Below are positions 29,029 through 37,706 of a stretch of 64,000 bases of DNA, piece by piece; position 1 is the first letter of the stretch; the number at the start of each line of letters is the position of its first letter. The stretch is taken from contig NZ_JACJTR010000003.1 in assembly GCF_014698795.1 (NCBI RefSeq), positions 186,001 to 250,000 of the forward strand, given 5' to 3'. Source of the stretch: Nostoc sp. FACHB-892 (GTDB lineage: Bacteria; Cyanobacteriota; Cyanobacteriia; Cyanobacteriales; Nostocaceae). The notes under the pieces were generated by a model. It was given only the letters and a program-made list of their open reading frames with translations. It ran no database searches and had not been told where the DNA came from. A program made the position numbers and the translations under genes.

Positions 29029-30522
29029 ATGTCAAAAAACATTGCAATTGTCGGAGCCGGCCCTGGTGGTCTAGCCACAGCTATCCGTCTTGCTGGATTA
29101 GGGTATCAAGTGCAAATATTTGAGGCGGCTGAACGTATAGGTGGGCGGATGCGTGGCTTAGAAGTTGATTCATACGCTTTTGATACAGGGCCGACTATTC
29201 TCCAACTGCCACACTTATTTGAAGAGCTTTTTCAGGAAGCTGGCTTAAATTTTGCTGACTATGTTCAACTCAAAAGATTGGAACCCTATACTCGCATTCG
29301 ATTTTGGGATGGTACACAACTGGATTTAACCTCGGATTTGGAAGCCTTTAAAACACAATTGGCAAACCTGCGTTCAGATTTACCATTAGCATTTGAGCGC
29401 TGGTACACAGAGCATATCCGTAAATATGAATTGGGCTATAAACCTTATCTAGGCAGTCCTGTACGATCTCTATTGGGTTACTTGCGTTGGAATGAAATTG
29501 TCTCTCTAGTTTCATTTCGTCCTTGGGAAAGTTTATATCAACACTTTTGGCGATTTTTCCAGGATGAGCGTTTGGTCTATGCTCTCAGCTATCCCTCGAA
29601 ATATTTGGGAATGCATCCTACTGTGGCAGCGAGTGTATTCAGTCTGATTCCATTTTTGGAATTTGCCCAAGGAGTATGGCACCCATTGGGAGGATTCCGG
29701 GCATTGGCGCAGGGGTTGGGCAAAGCTGCTCAAGACTTGGGCGTGCAAATTCACCTCAATTGTCCAGTGCATCAAGTCTGGATTGAGCAGGGGCAGGCGC
29801 GTGGTATTGAATTAGCAGATGGTGAGCGCCTAAATTTTAATGCAGTAGTGATCAATGCTGACTTTGGATACGCTATTCGTCATTTGCTACCAACTTCAGC
29901 ACGAGGTCGCTACACTGACCGCAAGCTTAACCAAATGCAATTTTCATGCTCTACCTTCATGCTTTATTTAGGTATAAATCGCCGCTACGAAGACTTACCA
30001 CATCATCAAATCTATTTATCAGAACAGATTCGACGACGCGATCGCCCTTGGGTAGATGATTCTGCATTAGATGAAACTGATCCGCCGATTTATGTCTGCA
30101 ATCCAACAATTATAGATCCTAGTAATGCACCAGATGGACATAGCACATTATATGTGTTAGTGCCAATTCCAAATACTTCTTATGCTGTTGACTGGGATAT
30201 TAAACAAAAAAGCTACCAAGACTTTATTCTTAAACGTCTAGGTTTACTAGGATATGACAATATTGAGCAACATATTGTCACCCAAAGGTGTTATACTGCA
30301 CCAACTTGGCGCGATGATTATTTAGTTCATTTGGGTGCTGTGTTTAATCTCAGCCACAATTGGAGCCAACTTGGGCCATTTCGCCCTCCAATTCGTTCTG
30401 AAAATATTAGTGGATTGTACTGGATTGGTGGTGCAGTTCACCCAGGAAGTGGATTACTCACAATCTTAGAAGCAACACGCAGTGCTGCTGGGTTTATTAA
30501 CCAAGATTTCCCGTTAACCTGA
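29029..30522 (+). CDS. phytoene desaturase (CrtI)-like FAD oxidoreductase
   Basis: 497 residues. The N-terminal FAD-binding motif is IAIVGAGPGGLATAIRLAG, followed by EAAERIGGRMRG; the C-terminal end GLYWIGGAVHPGSGLLTILE is the signature of CrtI/CrtN/CrtO-type carotenoid desaturases and ketolases. Cyanobacteria usually make carotenoids by CrtP/CrtQ, so a CrtI-type protein here likely acts on another polyene or in a side branch. The ribosome site GAGGAG 8 nt upstream favours ATG 29029 over ATG 29014, which overlaps the tetR stop. Linked to a TetR regulator and an ABM-domain gene. Confidence 0.8.
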   Translation: MSKNIAIVGAGPGGLATAIRLAGLGYQVQIFEAAERIGGRMRGLEVDSYAFDTGPTILQLPHLFEELFQEAGLNFADYVQLKRLEPYTRIRFWDGTQLDLTSDLEAFKTQLANLRSDLPLAFERWYTEHIRKYELGYKPYLGSPVRSLLGYLRWNEIVSLVSFRPWESLYQHFWRFFQDERLVYALSYPSKYLGMHPTVAASVFSLIPFLEFAQGVWHPLGGFRALAQGLGKAAQDLGVQIHLNCPVHQVWIEQGQARGIELADGERLNFNAVVINADFGYAIRHLLPTSARGRYTDRKLNQMQFSCSTFMLYLGINRRYEDLPHHQIYLSEQIRRRDRPWVDDSALDETDPPIYVCNPTIIDPSNAPDGHSTLYVLVPIPNTSYAVDWDIKQKSYQDFILKRLGLLGYDNIEQHIVTQRCYTAPTWRDDYLVHLGAVFNLSHNWSQLGPFRPPIRSENISGLYWIGGAVHPGSGLLTILEATRSAAGFINQDFPLT

Positions 30523-30581
30523 GACAGTCAGGAAACAACCTGACTTCACAGCGATTAGTTAAATTCAAGCCGCAAAAGTTT

Positions 30582-30875
30582 ATGATTATTGAGGCAGTAA
30601 TGCTTCCTGTTAAACCTGGCCTAGAATCTGATTTTGAAGATTCTTTCAAAAAAGCTTCTAAAATTATTTCCTCAATGGATGGATATTTGTCCCATGAATT
30701 GCATAGATGTATAGAAGACCAAAGTAAATATTTATTACTTGTGAGATGGGAAACTTTAAAATCTCATACTGTCGGATTTAGAAGTTCTGCTAAATATCAA
30801 GAGTGGAAAAAACTTCTGCATCATTTTTATGAGCCATTTCCCACTGTTGAACACTTTGAAGAAGTTGAAATATGA
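30582..30875 (+). CDS. ABM-family (antibiotic biosynthesis monooxygenase-like) protein
   Basis: 97 residues of the dimeric alpha/beta ferredoxin-like ABM fold: MIIEAVMLPVKPGLESDFE at the start and YLLLVRWETLKSHTVGFRSS in the middle, ending in the usual FEPFPTVEHF-like tail. Members include heme-degrading and quinone-forming monooxygenases, but many have no known activity. It lies 60 bp after the CrtI-like gene on the same strand and might act on the same compound; this is inference. Confidence 0.8.
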   Translation: MIIEAVMLPVKPGLESDFEDSFKKASKIISSMDGYLSHELHRCIEDQSKYLLLVRWETLKSHTVGFRSSAKYQEWKKLLHHFYEPFPTVEHFEEVEI

Positions 30876-30881
30876 AAAATA

Positions 30882-30914
30882 AGAACCTCAACTTATTGGA
30901 AAAGTTGAGGTTCT
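30882..30914 (-). terminator. bidirectional hairpin terminator
   Basis: A perfect 13-bp stem AGAACCTCAACTT / AAGTTGAGGTTCT with a 7-nt loop lies between the convergent ABM and pcrA genes. On the minus strand it is followed by TATTTTTC, as expected for a rho-independent terminator of pcrA. Confidence 0.85.
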
Positions 30915-30923
30915 GCGATTGTA

Positions 30924-33248
30924 TCACTCTACTCGTTGCAACTGCGCTACTCTTGGGTCAACAATTTTTTGTCCCAAGCTGGCAAATTTAATTGCCACAG
31001 ACATTTTATTACCTGTTCCGAAGACATGAGTTATTTCACCAAGCCCAAAAGTTTTATGTAATACTTGATCGCCTACTTGCCAATTCTGCGTTGAGTCTTG
31101 CTTTCCATTAGGAGTGGAGGCACTTTTGGTATAACTTTGACGACTTAGACGTTGAGTAGTTAATAATTCTTCTGGTAATTCGTCGAGAAATTGCGATCGC
31201 ATGGCGGGTTCACGAGAACCATATAAACGCCGTTCCCGCGCGTGTGATAAATACAACCTCTCTTGGGCGCGGGTAATCCCCACATAACACAAACGGCGTT
31301 CCTCTTCCAAAGATGCGGGATCGCCCAACGATCGGTAGCCGGGAAATAGCCCTTGTTCTAATCCCACCAAAAATACTACGGGAAATTCCAAACCTTTGGA
31401 AGCGTGCAAAGTCATCAAAGAAACGGCTGTCTGTCCTTCTTTTAAGTTATCCAAATCGGAACTGAGGGCGGCACTATTCAAAAAGTCTTGGAGGGAAACC
31501 TCTTCGTTTTCTTCTTGAAATTGCAGTGCGGCGTTGTAAAGTTCTTGAACGTTTTGTACCCGATCTGTGGCTTCATCTGTCCCTTGACTCATCAAGTCTT
31601 GAACGTAACCAGAATCTTCTAATATTCCTTGCAAAACCTCAGTCACGGGAAGCGTGCCAATTTGCCCTTGCCAACGGCTAATCATTTCGGCAAAGCTATT
31701 CACAGCTTTTGTAGCGCGTCCAGCTAATGTATTAACTGATGTTTCGTCGCTGAGTATTTCCCACAGAGTTGTGCCTAGTTGCTGGGAGGCATTCATCAAA
31801 GCATCAATAGTGGTTTTGCCAATTCCCCGCCGGGGAGTATTGATAACTCGTAATAAACTGACTGTATCAGATGGGTTAGCGATCGCTCTTAAATACGCGA
31901 TGACATCTTTAATTTCTTTGCGATCGTAAAATCTCATTCCTCCCACAACTGTGTAAGGAATTTGATATTTCACCAACAATTCTTCAAAAGGGCGAGATTG
32001 GGCATTTGTCCGATAAAGTATGGCAAAACTACCCCAGTTTAACTCTGGATTTTGCTGTTCTAAAGTGCTAATTTGATTAATCACAAATGCCGCTTCTGCC
32101 AGTTCTTCATCGGCTTTGTGACAAGTAATCTGCTCACCTGCTCCCCGCGTCGCTTTAAGGATTTTATCAATCCGTTGGGTGTTATTTTCAATCAGTTCAT
32201 TAGCTGCTTGCAGAATGTTTTCACAAGAACGATAATTTTCTTCAAGCTTAACCATCGTTCGGGTGTCATCATCTACTAAACCATCACCAAAATCCTCCTG
32301 AAATCCCAGCAATATAGTGAAATCTGCCATCCGAAAGCTGTAAATGGATTGATCTGCATCGCCAACAACGAAAACTGAGCGATTTTGCCATTCCCATTCG
32401 CTCTTTCTGGTTTCGCCGTTAGTAACCAATAAATGAATAAGTTGATATTGAGTACGATTAGTATCCTGATATTCATCTACGAGGATATGGCAAAACTTGC
32501 GATGCCAGTAACCCAATACTTGCTCATTTTGCTGAAATAATCTAGTAGGTACAAGAATTAGATCATCAAAGTCAAGAGCGTTGTTTTCTGCTAACTTATC
32601 TTGATATAAATTGTAAACTTGAGCAATTACCCGTCCGCGATAATTGGGTTGATCTTGCTCAAATTCTTGGGGCGTTAAACCTTGGTTTTTAGCGTTACTA
32701 ATAGCGTAGCGGACAGAGCGAGCGTCAAATTTTTTATCGTCTAAATTTAACTGTTTATTGACTATTTCTTTAATCAGAGTCATCACATCTGATTCATCAA
32801 AGATAGAAAAATTACGGTTCCAACGCCGTCCTTTTTCGTCTACATATTTTTCAATATCAAAACGGAGAATACGAGAAAATAGGCTGTGGAAAGTCCCACA
32901 CCATAAGTCTTTGATCGTGTTTTTGTAAACTTGCGATCGCAGTTGTGTTTGTTGGTATTCTGTCAACAAATCCAACCTCTGACCGTGTTGTTTCATAGCC
33001 AGTTGTTCAGCAAATAGCCGTTGAATCCGGTCTTTCATTTCCCGTGCGGCTTTGTTCGTAAAAGTAACCGCCAGAATATTTTCTGGATCAACACGGTGTT
33101 GCAAAATCAGATTCGCAATGCGATAAGTCAGCGCTCGTGTTTTACCGGAACCTGCGCCAGCAACAACTAGCAACGGACCGCAGTAATGTTCGACAGCTTG
33201 ACGTTGGCTGGGGTTAAGGTGACTGAGAAAGTCGATGGTTGTTGTCAT
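30924..33248 (-). CDS. pcrA: UvrD/PcrA-type DNA helicase
   Basis: Superfamily 1A 3'-5' helicase for nucleotide excision repair, replication restart and removal of RecA filaments. Motifs in order: Q-motif and Walker A (LNPSQRQAVEH, VAGAGSGKTRALTYRI), Ia (TFTNKAAREMKDRI), II (ILVDEYQDTNRTQY), III (VFVVGDADQSIYSFR), IV (YRTNAQSRPFEE), V (LMTLHASKGLEFPVVFLVG) and VI (YVGITRAQERLYLS). The C-terminal Tudor-like tail (VGDQVLHKTFGLGEI) contacts RNA polymerase in PcrA. ATG at 33248 (MTTTIDFLSHLNPSQ) is chosen over a GTG ten codons upstream; 774 residues, normal size. Confidence 0.95.
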   Translation of the reverse strand: MTTTIDFLSHLNPSQRQAVEHYCGPLLVVAGAGSGKTRALTYRIANLILQHRVDPENILAVTFTNKAAREMKDRIQRLFAEQLAMKQHGQRLDLLTEYQQTQLRSQVYKNTIKDLWCGTFHSLFSRILRFDIEKYVDEKGRRWNRNFSIFDESDVMTLIKEIVNKQLNLDDKKFDARSVRYAISNAKNQGLTPQEFEQDQPNYRGRVIAQVYNLYQDKLAENNALDFDDLILVPTRLFQQNEQVLGYWHRKFCHILVDEYQDTNRTQYQLIHLLVTNGETRKSEWEWQNRSVFVVGDADQSIYSFRMADFTILLGFQEDFGDGLVDDDTRTMVKLEENYRSCENILQAANELIENNTQRIDKILKATRGAGEQITCHKADEELAEAAFVINQISTLEQQNPELNWGSFAILYRTNAQSRPFEELLVKYQIPYTVVGGMRFYDRKEIKDVIAYLRAIANPSDTVSLLRVINTPRRGIGKTTIDALMNASQQLGTTLWEILSDETSVNTLAGRATKAVNSFAEMISRWQGQIGTLPVTEVLQGILEDSGYVQDLMSQGTDEATDRVQNVQELYNAALQFQEENEEVSLQDFLNSAALSSDLDNLKEGQTAVSLMTLHASKGLEFPVVFLVGLEQGLFPGYRSLGDPASLEEERRLCYVGITRAQERLYLSHARERRLYGSREPAMRSQFLDELPEELLTTQRLSRQSYTKSASTPNGKQDSTQNWQVGDQVLHKTFGLGEITHVFGTGNKMSVAIKFASLGQKIVDPRVAQLQRVE

Positions 33249-33405
33249 GGATGTGAAAAAGCGATTGCCTGGCGTCACATCAATAGAGAGTTGCTATTGC
33301 CCAGGTTACAATATCTTAACGAAACTTGGTCAATAAAGATTGTGTAGGAATATTCTTAACCAGAATGGTACTCTATCATGATTTATGTAGAAGCAAGAAA
33401 AAGCT

Positions 33406-33657
33406 ATGCTGTCAGTCAAAGGCACATTCCAAAACGGCGTGGTTCATCCTAATGAACCAATTGAAGGGCATGAGGGGCAGTCAGTTATCATCGTGTTTGT
33501 CGAAGAAAACCACATACCTCAGCCAACAACCCCAGAAAACTCAGATTGGGATAAACTGAGGCAGTTAATAAAAAACTGTGCAATTGATACAGATATTGGC
33601 GATCTGGCACACCAGCATGACCATTATCTCTATGGAATGCCAAAGCGAGAATCATAA
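33406..33657 (+). CDS. putative antitoxin of a VapBC-like pair
   Basis: 83 residues starting MLSVKGTFQNGVVHPNEPIEGHEGQ, a short beta-hairpin N-terminus typical of small antitoxins that are partnered with PIN toxins in cyanobacteria. Its C-terminal part (WDKLRQLIKNCAIDTDIGDLA) would bind and block the toxin. No standard AbrB or RHH motif is certain. Only two bases lie between its stop and the toxin start, so the two are translationally coupled. Confidence 0.7.
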   Translation: MLSVKGTFQNGVVHPNEPIEGHEGQSVIIVFVEENHIPQPTTPENSDWDKLRQLIKNCAIDTDIGDLAHQHDHYLYGMPKRES

Positions 33658-33659
33658 CT

Positions 33660-34049
33660 TTGACGAAAGTTTTTGTAGATACAGCTGCCTGGATTGCGCT
33701 TCTTAATGTTAGGGATAATCTTCATCAGCAGGCAAATGAGGTAATGGATAGACTGTTGCACTTAGAAACGCCTTTGGTGATAACGGAGTTTGTACTATTG
33801 GAGGTTGCAGATGCTCTGTGTAAACCAGTCAGCCGTATTCAGACAGTTGCTTTCATCAACAGTTTGCGAGTTTTAAAAAGTGTGCAAATCATCCCTTTCG
33901 ACCAAAAGTTGCTGGATGAAGGTTGGATGTTATACAGCCAGCGTCCTGATAAAGATTGGGGGCTAACTGACTGTATTAGCTTTGCGGTGATGACACAGGA
34001 AAGGATTACTCAAGCCTTTACATCTGACCGTCACTTTGAGCAAGCGTGA
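33660..34049 (+). CDS. PIN-domain toxin (VapC-like)
   Basis: 129-residue PIN ribonuclease. The acidic residues of the Mg2+ site are present: D in FVDTAAWIALL, E in TEFVLLEVADAL, D in DWGLTDCISFAVM and D in FTSDRHFE. It probably cleaves tRNA or rRNA when the antitoxin is lost. The start is TTG at 33660, two bases after the antitoxin stop; there is no better in-frame ATG before the first catalytic aspartate. A rare start codon behind coupled translation would keep toxin output below antitoxin output. Confidence 0.83.
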   Translation: MTKVFVDTAAWIALLNVRDNLHQQANEVMDRLLHLETPLVITEFVLLEVADALCKPVSRIQTVAFINSLRVLKSVQIIPFDQKLLDEGWMLYSQRPDKDWGLTDCISFAVMTQERITQAFTSDRHFEQA

Positions 34050-34544
34050 TTTACCAAATTGTTGTAAATCAAAAAATACTGGGATTTAGACAAGGTTTGT
34101 ATTGTGGCAATTCATGATTGCCATGACAGTACGTTAACTTTTCTACATAGATAAGTTAGCCATCAGTTATTCCTGCGCTTTCTATCGTAAAATCAGCGAC
34201 GGGGAATTAAACATCATAAAAATACTGGGCAAGCTCTAACTTGCTTTGTTATCAACAGAGTAGTAGCGACAATAAATACCCTGGGGGAAGCCGCTTTGCG
34301 TCTACATGAATTGCCCCTACAGATTTTCATAGGAACACCGCAATGTTCCTTAGCTTGTGGTTTATTTGCTTGAAAAACGCTGTAATATCAACCGAGACTA
34401 TTGTTACCAATAGGACTATTCACTCCTTGAGTACCCAATTGACATTGGGGAGCAACACACGATACATCATGATTCAACCGTTAAATTTTTAAAGATGAGA
34501 AATTTCTTTAATTTCAGGTTTAACCAATACAAGGAGGGGTGGAT
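34050..34544 (+). promoter_or_regulatory. sbtA upstream region
   Basis: 495 bp without a gene. A TTGACA at 34439-34444 followed after 18 bp by TACATC is a possible promoter for the carbon-uptake operon. CmpR or NdhR (CcmR) sites would be expected from what is known of sbtA, but I could not locate one by eye. A ribosome site AGGAGG lies at 34532-34537. Confidence 0.4.
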
Positions 34545-35513
34545 ATGGATATTAGCTTAATTGTATCCAATATTTTGAATCCGCCAATCCTGTTTTTCTT
34601 TTTAGGCATGACTGCTGTTTTTGTCAAGTCTGATCTGGAAATTCCCGCACCAATGCCCAAACTATTTTCGCTGTATCTGCTGTTTGCTATTGGTTTTAAA
34701 GGAGGCGTAGAACTAATCAAAAGTGGCATCACTCAAGAAGTGGTTCTAACACTTGCGGCAGCAATGATGATGGCTTGTGTTGTTCCAATTTACACCTTTT
34801 TTATCTTGAAGTGGAAATTGGATACTTACGATGCGGCTGCGATCGCAGCAACCTACGGTTCTATCAGTGCCGTCACCTTCATCACAGCTAGCGCCTTTTT
34901 AACTGAGCTTGGCATTGCTTTTGATGGTTACATGGTGGCAGCCCTTGCCCTGATGGAATCCCCAGCAATTATAGTTGGTCTAATTTTGGTGAATATATTC
35001 ACCGTCGATGGAAAGCGGGACTTGTCGTGGCCGGAAGTTTTGCAAGAAGCATTTCTTAATAGTTCAGTTTTTCTATTAGTAGGTAGTCTACTAATAGGTG
35101 TTTTGACAGGAGAACGCGGTTGGCACGTATTAGAACCCTTTACTCAAGGGTTGTTTTATGGCGTTCTCACCTTCTTTTTACTGGACATGGGATTGGTCGC
35201 TGCTAGAAGAATTAAAGACTTGCAAAAAACCGGAGTTTTCCTAATTTTATTTGCCATACTAATTCCTATACTCAATGCAGGCATTGGGTTGGTGATTGCC
35301 AAATTGATCGGTATGCCTCGCGGAGATTCGCTGTTGTTCGCTGTATTGTGTGCCAGTGCTTCTTACATCGCTGTCCCGGCGGCTATGCGGATGACTGTTC
35401 CAGAAGCAAATCCCAGCCTGTATGTTTCCACCGCTCTAGCGGTGACATTTCCATTCAATATTATTGTGGGAATTCCGTTATATCTCTACGGAATTAACCT
35501 ATTCTGGAGGTAA
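34545..35513 (+). CDS. sbtA: sodium-dependent bicarbonate transporter SbtA
   Basis: High-affinity Na+/HCO3- symporter of the inner membrane, part of the CO2-concentrating mechanism. 322 residues with about ten hydrophobic helices in two inverted halves; family blocks are NPPILFFFLGMTAVFVKSDLEIP, FAIGFKGGVELIKSG, ATYGSISAVTFITA and CASASYIAVPAAMRM. The start ATG at 34545 sits 7 nt after AGGAGG; the GTG at 34539 is too close to that site. It is followed 4 bp later by a PII-like gene, as in other sbtAB operons. Confidence 0.95.
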   Translation: MDISLIVSNILNPPILFFFLGMTAVFVKSDLEIPAPMPKLFSLYLLFAIGFKGGVELIKSGITQEVVLTLAAAMMMACVVPIYTFFILKWKLDTYDAAAIAATYGSISAVTFITASAFLTELGIAFDGYMVAALALMESPAIIVGLILVNIFTVDGKRDLSWPEVLQEAFLNSSVFLLVGSLLIGVLTGERGWHVLEPFTQGLFYGVLTFFLLDMGLVAARRIKDLQKTGVFLILFAILIPILNAGIGLVIAKLIGMPRGDSLLFAVLCASASYIAVPAAMRMTVPEANPSLYVSTALAVTFPFNIIVGIPLYLYGINLFWR

Positions 35514-35517
35514 TAAT

Positions 35518-35829
35518 ATGCACGTAGTTAAAAAGATAGAAATTATCGCCAACTCTTTTGAACTTGCCAAAATTTTAGATAATTTAGACAAGTCGGGTGT
35601 ACATAACCATGCCGTAATTAGAAATGTTGCTGGTAAAGGATTACAAGGAACGACAGAAGATTTAGACATGACCATGCTTGATAATGTTTACATCCTTGCG
35701 TTTTGTATGCCAGAACAACTCAAGCCTGTTGTAGAAAATATCAAGCCACTGCTCAATAAATTCGGAGGTACTTGCTACGTTTCGGATGTGATGGAGATTC
35801 GCTCTGTCAGATGTGTCGCGTCAATGTAA
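35518..35829 (+). CDS. PII-like protein of the SbtB group, atypical C-terminus
   Basis: 103-residue ferredoxin-like PII superfamily protein expected to form a trimer and to gate SbtA by nucleotide binding (AMP, cAMP, c-di-AMP in characterised SbtB). The position directly after sbtA (4 bp gap, GGAGGT ribosome site) supports this. Readable elements are VVKKIEIIANSFELAKILD and HNHAVIRNVAGKGLQG (nucleotide loop and T-loop). Unlike Synechocystis SbtB it lacks the C-terminal CGPEGC redox loop and ends RSVRCVASM. It could therefore belong to another PII-like branch, such as the types linked to carbonic anhydrases. Start fixed at 35518; the longer upstream frame overlaps sbtA. Confidence 0.8.
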   Translation: MHVVKKIEIIANSFELAKILDNLDKSGVHNHAVIRNVAGKGLQGTTEDLDMTMLDNVYILAFCMPEQLKPVVENIKPLLNKFGGTCYVSDVMEIRSVRCVASM

Positions 35830-35845
35830 AAAAATTATAAATTCA

Positions 35846-36559
35846 ATGAAGCATTTCATGGAACGTCGTGACTTTTTGAAGTTGGGAATGACCGGGGCTT
35901 TTGGAATGATGCTATCCGCCAGCGATTTGCTTTGGCGGGTGGAACAGGCTAAAGCTGCCGAAATACCCTCAACTTCCCCTGAATCCCTCAGTCCCGATGC
36001 AGCATTGCAAAAGTTGATAGAGGGGAATCAGCGATTTGTTCAGCATCAACCCCAATACCCCGATCAATCTGCACTGCGGTTGAAGGAAGTTGCTCAAGCT
36101 CAACATCCATTTGCAACTATTCTTAGTTGTGCTGATTCACGAGTACCCGCAGAAATTGTTTTCGATCAGGGCATTGGAGACATCTTTGATGTTCGGATTG
36201 CCGGAAATATTGCCACACATGAAGCGATCGGTAGTATTGAATATGCGGTTGTCTTATTAGGTTCTCCACTGCTAATGGTGATGGGTCATGAGCGTTGTGG
36301 GGCAGTAACTGCTGCTGTCCAAAATGAATCGTTACTCGGTGATATTAGTACTTTTGTGAAAGCAATTAAGCCAGCAGTAGAAAAGGTCAAGAGTCAGCCG
36401 GGTGACGCGGTTGAGAATGCTGTGGTGGCAAATGTGCAATATCAAATTGAACAGTTGAAGCACTCAAAGCTTTTAACTGAGCAAGTGCAGTCAGGTAAAT
36501 TGAAAATCGTCGGGGGTCGTTATGACTTGGATACAGGGAGGGTGACTATTATTACCTAA
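35846..36559 (+). CDS. exported beta-carbonic anhydrase (EcaB-like)
   Basis: 237 residues. A Tat-like signal (MERRDFLKLGMTGAFGMML, ending near AKAAE) directs it to the periplasm or thylakoid lumen; the rest is a beta-class carbonic anhydrase with the zinc ligands in ILSCADSRVPAE (C, D) and MGHERCGAV (H, C). It interconverts CO2 and bicarbonate. Linked to sbtA and its PII-like partner, it could supply bicarbonate to the transporter or recapture leaked CO2. ATG at 35846 and ATG at 35858 are both possible; a GTG at 35813 would overlap the PII-like gene and disturb the signal peptide. Resembles Synechocystis EcaB. Confidence 0.88.
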   Translation: MKHFMERRDFLKLGMTGAFGMMLSASDLLWRVEQAKAAEIPSTSPESLSPDAALQKLIEGNQRFVQHQPQYPDQSALRLKEVAQAQHPFATILSCADSRVPAEIVFDQGIGDIFDVRIAGNIATHEAIGSIEYAVVLLGSPLLMVMGHERCGAVTAAVQNESLLGDISTFVKAIKPAVEKVKSQPGDAVENAVVANVQYQIEQLKHSKLLTEQVQSGKLKIVGGRYDLDTGRVTIIT

Positions 36560-36737
36560 TTCGGCAGAGGATTCCCAATAATTAAACAATTCAAAATTCA
36601 AAAATTGTTGGAGACTCTGATTCCCGACTGAAAAACTGTTTGCTGTTCACTGATAAGCTAATGAGCATTTAAGTTGCATATAGCGGTTTTCAATTGCATA
36701 AGCTGATGCACATCTAAACTATATATAGCAATCCGAT

Positions 36738-36866
36738 AGCGTTCGCGTAGCGTCTCGTAGAGAAGCGGTAGCGAGTCAGACGCTCCTGCGTCGCTCTAAG
36801 CGTTGGCGCAGCCTCTCGTAGAGAAGCCATGCCGCAGGCTTTACGCTGCGCTATCGAGCGTCTTTG
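36738..36866. repeat. cluster of palindromic spacer repeats
   Basis: Contains 'gcgtagcgtctcgtagagaag', inverted and repeated as 'gcagcctctcgtagagaag', and 'atgccgcaggctttacg'. The same modules recur at 39880-39915, 54975-55000, 55560-55700 and 55750-55940, in intergenic DNA. Confidence 0.75.
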
Positions 36867-37088
36867 ATTTGGAGAATCACTCGTAGAGGTAAGGGACTCT
36901 TTATTGGGAGCTTGGAACTGGGAAGAAGGAATAAAGGTGTACTGAGTTTTTTTCAAAAATCAAATATGAGTTCTATAAACACTTTTGATGTCGTTAAATG
37001 TTGACTGTTGACGGGTTTTCAGTCATCAGTCATCAGGTAAATGTACAATATTATTTGCGTAACAGCTTAGAATACAGACCATTTGTAG

Positions 37089-37109
37089 GGGCACAGCAAT
37101 GCTGTGCCC
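37089..37109. repeat. short palindrome
   Basis: GGGCACAGC-AAT-GCTGTGCCC, a perfect 9-bp stem with a 3-nt loop, in a typical spacer position. It may act as a terminator or belong to an interspersed repeat family. Confidence 0.55.
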
Positions 37110-37215
37110 TATTGTGTATTGCATCCAAACGATAGCCGCTGACTACATCTTCTGTAACGATATCGAATTGTTAGCTCAGTAATTACACGATACTAGAGAA
37201 CAAATGGTTGAGAAC

Positions 37216-37458
37216 GGACTTGTGTTCTAAACGAATGGACTTGTGTTCTAAACGAATGGACTTGTGTTCTAAACGAATGGACTTGTGTTCTAAACGAATG
37301 GACTTGTGTTCTGGACGAATGGACTTGTGTTCTGGACGAATGGACTTGTGTTCTGAACGAATGGACTTGTGTTCTGGACGAATGGACTTGTGTTCTGAAC
37401 GAATGGACTTGTATTCTGGACGAATGGACTTGTGTTCTGAACGAATGGACTTGTCCGC
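37216..37458. repeat. 21-bp tandem repeat (minisatellite), 11 full copies plus a partial
   Basis: The unit begins GGACTTGTGTTCT, then two variable purines (AA, GG or GA), then ACGAAT, with exact 21-bp spacing from 37216 to 37447. Copies 1-4 carry AA; later ones alternate GG and GA, suggesting growth by 42-bp dimers. Both strands stay open because 21 is a multiple of three (heptapeptides MDLCSxR or EHKSIRx), so an open frame is no evidence of coding. I see no ribosome site or family to support a gene. Confidence 0.95.
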
Positions 37459-37507
37459 TTGATTTCTACAAGCCGCACACTCGTGACTTCCAGTCATGAG
37501 TTAGGCG

Positions 37508-37590
37508 CTCCATATTTCTCTCTCCTACAAGGAGAGAGACTTTGAATTTTCCCCCTTCCCGTGTCGGGAAGGGGGCTAGGAGATTAGGTC
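37508..37590. repeat. MITE-like palindromic repeat
   Basis: Two hairpins in a row: CTCTCTCCT/AGGAGAGAG and CCCCCTTCCC/GGGAAGGGGG. This pair is a familiar interspersed motif of Nostoc-type genomes. Confidence 0.65.
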
Positions 37591-37599
37591 TTTCATGGG

Positions 37600-37706
37600 C
37601 TTTTCCACATGACGTGAAAAGTCAGGTCGCAGACAAGCCATACCGCAAGCTTTAAGCTGCGCTATGCTGCCTGCTCTTTCCCAATGCCCAATGCCCCATG
37701 CCCCAT
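37600..37706. repeat. repeat modules and STRR behind the kinase gene
   Basis: Holds 'gccataccgcaagcttta' and 'gctgcgctatgctgcctgc' modules and a CCCAATG/CCCCATG heptamer tract (37679-37705) that ends at the kinase stop codon. Confidence 0.6.

Noticed and set aside
36714..36956. 80-residue minus-strand frame
   Set aside because: Made of palindromic spacer repeats.
37216..37458. CRISPR array
   Set aside because: Units abut with no unique spacers; it is a plain tandem repeat.
37183..37497. Repeat frames on both strands (EHKSIR and MDLCS heptapeptides) as repeat proteins
   Set aside because: Open frames follow automatically from a 21-bp period without stops; variation changes the amino acid on both strands and no ribosome site is seen.
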